In this document: piece after piece, positions 32,417-42,200 of the stretch | Layout of the letters: each line of letters begins with the position of its first letter | Numbering within the stretch: position 1 is the stretch's first letter | Source: Zygnema cylindricum | Lineage: Eukaryota > Streptophyta > Zygnematophyceae > Zygnematales > Zygnemataceae | Direction: 5' to 3' | DNA: 48,380 bases | NCBI GenBank assembly: GCA_037447655.1 | Contig: JBBHKE010000907.1 | Span: 64,001 to 112,380 of the forward strand | Position numbers and translations under genes: made by a program | The notes under the pieces: model-generated | The model's input: the letters and a program-made list of their open reading frames with translations, nothing else | What the model was told of the DNA's origin: nothing | The model's database searches: none

Positions 32417-33404
32417 TGAAATTATGTGTCCTCCATTGAACTACAAAATCCAAAAGCCTATAGATAGCTTTTAACTAACCCACTTCAAGCCACAACAACT
32501 GCTGGCCAAAAAGGCAAACTGGTAGTCTAACAATGTCGCTGTACAGCTTGGACTCCTTTGAGTCCATAGCAAAAAAATCAATGATAACACCAACCGATAA
32601 GTTATGAGGTGTCAAAATGCCAATTTATACAAAGCTCCAAAGGGAGGTGTATCTAAAATTTGCAAAGTTCACTTCCCTCTACGCCCATTTCTACTACTGT
32701 ACGATCCAATCACATAACTGTAAAGTACAAAAAGGTATTTCGACCGAAGTCCTTTCTGTACGGCCTGTGTACGACAAGGTTGCTCAGTGGACGCGTATCA
32801 ATCATTCACTTGTTTGTACGATCCTCGGGATTTCTACGACCAAATGTTATCTCTCCACGTGGCGCCAGATCATGCCATGTCCATAAACGCCAAAGTGACC
32901 ATTTCGAGAATTCGGCAGAGATGTATGTCGTATGATTAAATCCAACATTGAATTGTAGTAGTCGAAACAAATGTCCGATTCAGTTGTTTCGTGCAAAATG
33001 ATGTCCGCAATGTACTTTAACTATTTCTATGTTCTTTTGTTCATATGTTTAGTTAATCGGTTTTAGGACCGTACACAATTTTAAATAATTATCAAACCCT
33101 ATGTATCTTAACGGACTTCTACGACAGAATAGTTAGAAGTAACGGCTACGCCGTGCTTTACCGGTCGAATGTTTAATCCTGTCGCACTGAACCTTTTGTT
33201 GAGAGTGACTTAAGTCACTATTTAGTCCTGCCTATGGAGCTGAGGCAGCCATGGCTCTTTCCCTCTCTCTCTCTCCTTCATTCACTACAACAAGTATGGG
33301 GGCAAGAGAGAAGGGATGGAGGCAGGTTGCTTTCAACTTTCTTTTTATCTTTTCCGCTAATATATTTATACCTAGAAAACACCTAAAAACTAATTATTTC
33401 AACA
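32417..33404 (-). repeat. 5' LTR of copia element 1
   Basis: 988 bp, aligns with 27496-28505. Followed outward by the target duplication CAAAT (33405-33409). Confidence 0.9.
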
Positions 33405-33469
33405 CAAATATCAACAGTAACAAAGCCCTTGCTCAATAATTGGAAGCTAGAAGAGGACAAATGATTGTA

Positions 33470-34229
33470 TTAATGGTGCCATTTCCCAAACGTGTGGGGA
33501 GATGACGATGTGGCCGTGTTGGCCAATCCAACAGATTGGAAGTTAGACAAGATGTAGATGGATCTTGATTTTATGCCGAGTCTAATTTGAGATTTATGTG
33601 GGGAAAAGAAAGTGACATTGGTTGTAGAAAAGATGGTTGTGGCTCTTTGATGAAGGGCGGTGCCAACAGAGAATAAAAATTTTTTGAGACCGTGACGAGT
33701 AGGACATGAGAGAGAGAGTGTTATTGCTGAAGTGACGATGATGAAATCGACTGTGGAAACTTGTCCAAAGTGAGTGGTCGTTAGGGAAACATTGTTGCCA
33801 AGGAACATCATCATAAGAGGACAAAGTGGCGATATAGTGGTGAACCAATTAGAGCGCGAAGAGGGGTGATTTGAAGCCAAAGTCAGCGATCCATGAATCG
33901 GATGACGTAGTTGAATATTTGACACATGAAATGGAGACTGTAGATGTTGAAAGAGCAAATCCATAATCCAGTGGAGTTGGAGGATATTGAACAGCTAGCA
34001 AAGTTATGGGGACAACAAGATTTAGAGGATGAATCCATTCATCATATGAGTAATGATGGTGTCGTTGGAGAGCCGGGGGCATTTGTGGAATTTTGCCAAT
34101 AATATTGTTGCAGTATCCTAGAGAATGGACGAAAGGATTGGTTGGCGTGAAATATTCCTGGCTGCGAGAAAAATAGATTCGGTCGTTGACGCGTGACCAT
34201 GGTAAGGACTGTGTCCATTGTTGTGTCAT
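33470..34229 (-). pseudogene. Probable copia gag-protease fragment, strongly decayed
   Basis: Two minus-strand open stretches (34229-33849 and 33964-33470) overlap in different frames. The first ends DSWIADFGFKSPLFAL, close to the SWIADSGA protease motif of copia; the second has SRSNWFTTISPLCPLMMMFLGNN and ends near ANTATSSSPHTFGKWHH. Similarity is by short words only. It may be the fragment into which element 2 inserted. Confidence 0.35.
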
Positions 34230-34634
34230 CCTAAGTTCGAGGATGACACAAATTGTACTCTACAAATTTGCGATTCCTTTGTATGGTTGCAACTTTAGCA
34301 GTACGGCGCTATGTTTTAAAGAAAAACGACAAAAAAAACCTGTAATTAGCCATATGGGGCCGCACCCTTAGTGTTAATATTTTTTGCGCCATGTAAAACA
34401 TCCTTCCTCCGTACACAATTGTCCGATTTTCAATTTATGACGGCTAATTCGAAGCTGAGAAACTTACCTTTCAATCGCAACCGTCAGATCAACAATCCGA
34501 CAATTGTGTATGGAGAAAACATGTTTTCAGAGATGAAAAGAACATTAACACTAATAGCGACTCACGGTGTACAGTAAACCTTGAATCGTTATTAGCGTTA
34601 AGAAATTATTAGTGTTAAAAATTAATTTGCGTTA

Positions 34635-35416
34635 GGGTACTTTTGCATGTAACCGAAACTCAGTCTTGCTACTTTGTTTTTTAGCGAAGATTCTCCGTAC
34701 AACTTTTAGAGCATTCGGATGTAAAAGCAAATAACTTGTCACTTAAAAAAATGACTTACATACACGTGTATGAAGAATTGTGATAGATGAAGTGGTACAT
34801 AAAACGAGGCGAAACTTCCACTCGGGTACAATTTGAGGCGTTTCTCCGCAAGCTGTACAATTTTTGTGACTTCGTAATGTCCATACGCCACATTGTCATC
34901 GTGTCGAAACCATAAAATACCTTTCGCTGTCGCACTGAATTTGCGGTTTCGTCTTTCGTCTTCCCACTTGTCGACAAGTGGCTAATATTTTTCATACGCC
35001 GTATGTGTGAAGACACATGTGTTTGAGAGAGACGGCCCCTGTATGAAAATCAGCGCACGCAAAACATTACGCACAGGCTGGAAACGTGCAGTGTGTTTTT
35101 TTTTGGTACTCCGCACACAAAAATTGTAAAAAACTTAAACACGTGCGATAGTGTCTGTCTCTTCGCTCACTTTATTGGACTTTATTTCAAATCACCTCGC
35201 GAGGTGATTTGATGTAAAGTTTGAATATGTGTTGAAAGGACGCGAAAGTGGGTCGAAATGCGCTAAACGACAAATCATATCGCGCTAGGCGACAAACTAC
35301 TGTACGTAAAAAGTTTCAGGGTAACGCAATTTGTACGGTGGTAATTTCTCTTTTTTTTCTAAGTTATGGAGGAAAACACAAAAAATACTTTAACTTTAGC
35401 ACATGCGAAAGTACCC
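34635..35416. mobile_element. 782-bp PIF/Harbinger-like MITE nested in the TA MITE, TSD TTA
   Basis: Termini GGGTACTTTTGCATGT and ACATGCGAAAGTACCC are inverted repeats, with TTA on both sides (34632-34634 and 35417-35419). The sister MITE at 47.5 kb lacks it, which confirms the insertion. Its right end (TGTACGG...TTTAGC.CATG) resembles sequence at 34280-34367 and 46780-46870, so more members lie in the window. No transposase. Confidence 0.88.
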
Positions 35417-35624
35417 TTATTAACGCTTATTTAGTTTTTTAAAGATTTCGAAAAAAAAAAAAAAACTAATTGATCCATAATGTTGATTTGGGTACAACGG
35501 ATCTGCCATCAAGATCTTCACAGTAAAATAGTTATATGTACAAAATATGACAAATCGTACACCGTCGCGTCCTTTTACTCTAATTTATTCATAACTCTAA
35601 TTTGGGCTTACTTCCGTGTAACTA

Positions 35625-35823
35625 CACCGTGAATCGTTATTAGCCTTATGTACGCTATATCGGCACCCTAAAATTTTGACATTGATACCTTAAATATAAT
35701 AAATCACACTATTTAGGGACGTGGACCATAATCTGCCACGTCTCCTAGCCCTAAATTAGAATGAATGACGCTATTTTTTTCTTTACACTAATAATTTCTG
35801 TATGCTAATAACGATTCAAGGTG
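35625..35823. mobile_element. 199-bp TA-flanked MITE nested in the TA MITE
   Basis: Termini CACCGTGAATCGTTATTAGC and GCTAATAACGATTCAAGGTG, flanked by TA (35623-35624 and 35824-35825). The sister copy at 47.8 kb has an unoccupied TAATTAATACGCG at this place. The centre is an inverted word pair, GGACGTGGACC and CCACGTCTCC. Shorter relative of its host element with the same ends. Confidence 0.88.
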
Positions 35824-36599
35824 TAGTACGCGATCAATATCTTTACACTAAAATAGGTACAATATCATTCTGCCTTTTATTCTGAGCGCAATTACGTGTG
35901 ATTGCGACTATTTTAAATTTTTAATCCATATTTCGTACTTTTCTACTTAATAAAGTACCATTCTGTACATACTGACAAGTCCGTACACCACAATATTCAA
36001 TAAAATCATAAATTAGAATTATTAACGTTTATTCGCCAGAACCTTAACTAGTGTAAACCAAAATTTAGTGTTATTAATTCTATTTCAAGTAAACCCTAAA
36101 AAATCGGGGGTGCCGATATAGCGCTCACAACGCTAATAACGATTCAAGGTGTACTGTACTTACCTGTACTGTACAGTACTGTGTACTTCGAAAAGTCAAA
36201 TGACCAAAAAGTTGACTTTAGAGTTTAGACCGTAACGGGCCTCAGGTGGCTCATGGGCCTTACAGGCTCCACCATATTCTTGCTAAAGATTCCGTTTTTA
36301 TTCTTTTTTGCTGCTACAAATAACAAAGCAGATCTTGTTCCTTCAAATATGAGGGCTTTCTGCTGCGAAATACGCGTATCTCCTATTCTAACTTCCGTCC
36401 TCGACTTTTGTAATCGAAATCAAAAGCTAACCCTAAGGTCAAACCAAAAGTCAACCAAAGCATTACTCTGGATTTCAGTCTAAACCTGTTCGAAATGAAA
36501 CTCTTGTGCTAACTTCAGCCTTAAACTGATCTTTTTTGTACCTCTTTCAATCAAAATTTTACAATAAATTCTGAGCAAATTAATTTTTTCCCCCAATCT

Positions 36600-36800
36600 T
36601 TGTCACAACCCTACCCTTAATCTTAAGTTAAACCTTTTTCTTAACCTTCAATCCGACCCTCACCTTGCCCTAACTTTACCTAACCCTAACCTTACCCAAT
36701 CCTAACCCTAACCTACCCTAACCTTAATCTAACCCTAACCCTAATCCTAACTCTAACCCTAACGCTGACTCTAACCTCAGCCCTGGCCCTGATCCCAACC
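36600..36800 (+). repeat. Degenerate telomere-like CCCTAA array upstream of FKGP
   Basis: About 200 bp of CTAACCC units with frequent variants (CCTTAA, CCAATC, CCCTGA), most regular at 36690-36760. The predominant unit is the six-base CCCTAA, not the seven-base CCCTAAA usual in plants. Ends about 25-45 bp before the FKGP start codon, so it lies in the promoter or leader. Confidence 0.85.
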
Positions 36801-36826
36801 TCACCGAGCTCTATTTCTATCCCGTA

Positions 36827-39033
36827 ATGGACTTTCCTGATCCCTCTTCCTCTCCCTCCTCTCTCACCTCCCTCCTCGAAAGCGCTTGGTTTCGGCTCCG
36901 AGTTTCCGTCCGGGCTCCCGAAAGATGTCCTCCTTGGGATGCCATCGTTCTGACAGCGGCAAGTTCTTCGCAAGCCCTTTTGTACTCAAGGTGCATTGTT
37001 CACCGGCTTTAGTGTGGACTCTATTCCCTGTTGTTTTTGCACACCATTTAGTTTGGACCCTATTTCATTTTTTTTATGCACACAATCTGATGTTTTACAT
37101 CATTTAGTGTGGATTGACCATTACAACAAATGTGGATTACACACTGCATTTGATGTGACACTGCGTGACACTATACATGCTATGTTGACTCTGGAGGTGA
37201 TTATTAGTATGATGACTGTTTTAGTGTTATTACTTCTAATTTGGGTATGGCTGACGTGGCCAATTTACGTGCTCGTAAAGAGTTAGTGTTATGAATGCTA
37301 TTAGTATTAAAGGCGCTCTCATTTGGTCAAATGCAAAAAATTGGCACAGACATTGTCTGATCAATCTAATTGACGATTCACTTTGTAGCCCTACGGAGGT
37401 CAGCGTTGCATTTAATGTCCAATATGCCCTAGCATTAGGCAAACTTTCTTTGTGAAACATGCTAATTTCTCTGAATGTTACAAAACATGTCGCACGCTTA
37501 ATACGCTTAATAGGATGACTTGACATTTTAAGCGCTTGTAAACGGTTTAATAAAAGTGGAAAGTTTAGTGTTGGGCGGCGACAACTCGATGTTTTTGTAA
37601 ACAAAGTATGGAACAACCGAAATGTAATATGGTGTTTGTGAAGATGTCAATGTGGATTAAGTAGTTTTGAATCATGAGTAGTGTTGATCAAACTTGTGTT
37701 AAGCACTCCATATAAGTTATGTCGATTCACCTTCTCAACCAATAGGGCAATGGAACAAGAAGTTATACCGAAATTTTCGTTTAGTATTTACTTTATTAGG
37801 AGTTTTGGCCCTTCAAGCCTCAAATTGACCCCTACTCTGACTCCTCGTTATTGGTTCCTTACTGACTTGTTATTTAGGGCTAAACTGACTCCTTCCCTGA
37901 GTCTTTGTTTTAATTCTTGGTGCCACGTGGCAGTCAGCTATTGGCTGCCAAACGGAATGGACGAATTGCGGAAAGCACTTTCGTATTGGCGGTTCCCGAT
38001 CCAAATGGAACGAGAATAGGTTCAGGAGGAGCAACACTTAGCGCCATACGATGTCTGATGGAACAATATAAAGTAAGTTGGAAAAAATGTGGACAAAATG
38101 GACATTATTGCAGAATCTAAAGTGAGTCAGAAAATGTCAGAAAAAATGTGGACAACATGGGTACTATTGCACAATATAAAGTAGAGTCAAAAGAAATGTG
38201 GACAACATGGGTACGATTGCACGATGTAAAGTAAAGTCAAAGGAAATGTGGACAACATGGATAATGTTGCACTTTATAAAGTAAGTAAAAGAAAATCGTA
38301 CAAAATGGTCACTGTTGCCTAATTTAAAGCTGAAAAAATGTGGACACCATAGGTAAAATTGCACTATATAAAGTAAGACAAGAACATGTGGACAACATGG
38401 GTATTATCGCACGATACGCAGCCATTTTAATAACTCATCTGTCTTCTTAAACATTTTTAACCCGAGAATGCGAATGAGTAATTGTTTGACAACTTGCTTT
38501 TCCAGAGCAAACATCCAACTCAAAGAAATGAAGGGTCACAAGAAAATGCATGCGATTCTTTTTCTGATAACGATGGAAATGAAGTTAAAAAAAGCGAATT
38601 AGTTGGAGAAGAGTGCTTAAAAGTACTTTTAATCCACGCTGGAGGAGATTCAAAGAGAGTTCCATGGGCAAATCCTATTGGAAAACCGTTTATTCCATTT
38701 CCATTGTTAGGGGAAGAGGAGCCAGACGGAGCAGTTTATACCCTTTTTGACCACATTTTGGCCGTTTCAGCACCCGTGGTGGAAAACTTAAGCGGAGGTA
38801 AATGGATAACATTATGGAGTTGAAAAACAATAGGAAGATCATTTATTAAAAACAAAGATAGAGATTAACAAGGATGCGATGGTCATATCTTACATACAAT
38901 CACGCACACACAGACACAGAGATACATATGTATATGTATATACGCATATATGTAAGTATGTTATATATAGTATGCATGCGGTGTATATTAATATATGTAC
39001 ATATACATATATATGTGTATGTTTCTATGTGTT

Positions 39034-39066
<33 letters not shown>

Positions 39067-39105
39067 ACATACATATTATATCTATATTGTAAATACAGGT
39101 ACATT

Positions 39106-39150
<45 letters not shown>

Positions 39151-39200
39151 ATATATATATGTGTATATATATATGTGTATATATATATATACATATATAT

Positions 39201-39242
<42 letters not shown>

Positions 39243-42200
39243 ATATGTATGTGTATATATATCTATATATATATGTGTATATATATGTGTGTATATATAT
39301 ATATATGTGTATATATATATGTGTGTATATGCATGTGTGTAAAATATGACGAAGAGAAAGGGTATATGTTAATATCCTACCCAGTTTTGCTGCTTATTGG
39401 CCATTTTTTTAATGGTCTTCCTTTAATGCATGTGTAAGTACACTCAAAATTGAGTTTTTCACATTTCTGCGTATCATTTGCCACTAATTTATGTCGGTTG
39501 TCTCAGCATGCATTTTTATATTATCATTCCCAATCCAGACTAATATCGACACCTACATTATCGTTGAACCTTACAGGTTCCCGTTTCGTCTAAAATAACG
39601 TCAAATTGACTTGGTTCTTAAAGATTGTTGACAATTCTAATTCTGGCAATTGGTGTAGATGTCCCAAACCTGACCTTCGCCTTAGAATAACGAATCTGAA
39701 AAAAAATCAGAAATAAGGAAACAATAACTGACAAGCCAATGGTTTGGATGATGATGCCAGGTGGCCTCCTCATCATGACTGGCGATGTTCTCGCTTGCTT
39801 CGATTCCGCATCCATGGCCATTCCTGAAAATGGAGCTGTGGTTGTCACAGTCCCGTCTCCTCTCGACATTGCGACTCGTCATGGTGTGATAGTTTCCTCC
39901 TCGGTCCAAAGCTCCGAGATTGTGTCAGGTGGCAGCATCCCATTGGTCGAAGGTCTTCTTCAAAAACCGACAGTGAAGCAAATGGTGGAAAACAAAGCCG
40001 TTGTGGGGAACGGATCTGTGTTGTTGGATACGGGAATATTTGCAGTGCGAGGCGCCACGTGGCAAAACCTGATTAATTTAGCGAAGGAGGATCCCGATCC
40101 CATAGAAGAGTTGCTTGAGAGTAAAGAAGAGGTAGGTTTTGTACTTTTTGTACTTTCACACTTTTTCTATTTTTGTACTTTTTCGACTTTTGTACTATTT
40201 GCACTTATTTGAAAAGCATTCGTTGAGGAGAGGAAACTTTTGGGAGTTTCGGAATTGTACAGTGTTCTTGTCTGCGTTCTTTTTATGCATTTTTCTCTTT
40301 CTTTTTTTTGCTTTTGAAGAGAAGATAGTGGAAGGGATCAATCCTAAATTTTATTTAGATGTTCAAGTGGATTCAAAGCATAGATGTCTTGTTCGTACTT
40401 TTTTTTTTTTAACTTTTTTATGAAAATATGTTGTTTTTTCTAGTTTTTGGACTTTTCGTAAACTTCGTATACTTTTCGTCTATGGATAAAATGTACGGAA
40501 AATTTCAGAAAAAGGGTTGAAAGTACACCGTGAATCGCTATTAGAGTTAAGAAATAATTAGCGTAAAGTAACAATTAGGGTGTATTTACTCTATTCTGGG
40601 TTCAAGGGACCTAACGCCAACAAAAATTAACGCTAATTTGTACACCTAACACTAATTTGAATACACATTCCCATATTGTAGCCGCGATAGTATGTGTTCA
40701 TATATTCGACGCTTGAACATGTGGGAACAGGTTCTCGCGATTTTCCCTCGTCTTTATGACTGGGAATAAAATCTGAGTGCCCTTTTCGGTGGCGACACAC
40801 TCAATTTCCCGTGTCGACGCCTTTTTCTGACACTAATTATGTACGTCTGTACGAAATATGAGCAGTTTTAGTGTGGAATGACACATTTCGTACATTACAC
40901 TATCAAAAACAGTCGAGAGTAATTAATGCTAATTAAAGAGTACCTATATTAACGTAAAAAAGAAATTGAGTTAAGTTTGATTAAGTTGTAATAGTATTTT
41001 TGATTAAATGTTTTTCTATTTTATTTTTTATTATCAAGTCAAAGTCTGTCAACGCATTTTATAAACAGTGCATTTGTTTCATGTGCATATTCATTATTTT
41101 TGGGGCGTTTCATGCGTGCGTGTTATGCGAATGAGACATCTATGACTCAAAGTCTGAACTCCAGTTTTCCTCTGACACTCTTTTTCCGTGTTTCGTTCAC
41201 TTTTTTAAAACGAGTTAAGATCTTTGTAAATGGGATGTTTCGGACTGACATAGAACTTGGACCCATTTTAAAAACTGGTCGCTTTTACAAGTGACTTGAT
41301 TCTCCATAGACCAATTCCTTTTCGATAAAGATGTCGAAACTGTTTCTTCTGATTTTGAATCTTGTGGGTTGTTTTACTTTTATCTCATTTGCCAATTTTG
41401 TTCCTCTTCTTTCCTGACATCGTCCCATTATTTTTTTGCAGGCAGTTTATTAGTTTTGAAATACACTTCTTCTGCATTTCGTTTGTTTTTTTGGGGAAAA
41501 TTTCTGTCAACCTTTTATTGAATTCTTCTACTGATTATTTTGTTATTTTATTTTGTTTCTTCAGATGAGCCTTTATGAGGAGTTGGCAAGTTCGTGGGTT
41601 CCTTCCTGTCATGCCTGGCTTTCAAAAAGACCTCTTGGTTTTCGTCTTATTCACGCCTTTGAATCACAACGGCTTTATCATCATGTAGCAAGTACGTTTT
41701 GTTGGAAGTCCGCTTTTTTTTAGTTACATTTTTTGTATTGGTTCATTTATGCTGCTTATAAATGTTTATTTCGTTTCATTTCCTTTTCTCGTTGGTCCCG
41801 TTTTTTTTGTTTTTCTGGTTTTCATATTTTAAGATGAAGGGTTTTGAATTTATGCACTGTTTTTTTTTTTTTTTTTTTTTTGAAATTATACACACTTTCC
41901 TTGTCCTCACACCTTTCTATTCTGGTCTTCTACCAAAAAAACTTGTAAAATTTGTCAAAAAATAAAATTCTAGAGACAATATTAAATGTTAACACAGTCT
42001 TGGTTCTAACTCCCTGCGGATTTGTCTTTTCTGGTATATAAAACAAAACTGTGTCGAAAAGAATGTCCGCTTGACAATCATATCTTGTTTTTTTTTTCTT
42101 TGGGGAGGGGGAACAGAAGAATTGGTCTTTCTACATTTCGGGACATCTGGTGAAATTCTCGACCATTTCAGTTCCTCGTATTCGGGACAAATGTCACGTC

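Larger units (their letters stand above)
27496..33404 (-). mobile_element. Copia element 1, structurally complete, decayed coding, TSD CAAAT
   Basis: 5.9 kb element with LTRs at 27496-28505 and 32417-33404 and CAAAT on both outer flanks (27491-27495 and 33405-33409). On the minus strand the order is 5' LTR, gag, protease, GAG-pre-integrase, integrase, RT, RNase H, PPT, 3' LTR, the standard Ty1/copia order. Many substitutions and short indels separate the LTRs, so it is much older than the non-autonomous element. It inserted seven bases from the end of the 5' LTR of element 2, a copia of the same family. Confidence 0.9.
34577..36151. mobile_element. TA-flanked MITE (AACCTTGAATCG termini), carrying two nested MITEs
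   Basis: Termini AACCTTGAATCGTTATTAGC and the reverse complement of CACCTTGAATCGTTATTAGC, flanked by TA on both sides (34575-34576 and 36152-36153). Aligns end to end with the 582-bp copy at 47548-48129 once two insertions are removed (34635-35416 and 35625-35823). TA target sites with long inverted repeats and no ORF fit a Tc1/mariner-type MITE; the family label is inferred. Confidence 0.85.
40132..41564 (+). other. FKGP intron 4, longest intron, carries repeat elements
   Basis: 1433 bp. Has a MITE-type terminus at 40526 (after TA: CACCGTGAATCGCTATTAG) and, at 40921-41144, a repeat whose inverted copy ends the window (48164-48380). The rest is T-rich. Confidence 0.8.

Noticed and set aside
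16764-33421. Target duplication of copia element 2
   Set aside because: Flanks ATAAT and GTAAC agree at only three of five bases, so a duplication is not claimed.
36600-36800. Chromosome end
   Set aside because: The telomere-like repeats are degenerate and an intact gene follows. This is interstitial sequence.
38879-39437. Several overlapping ORFs rich in Tyr, Ile, Cys and Val on both strands
   Set aside because: They are translations of TG/TA dinucleotide runs in FKGP intron 3.
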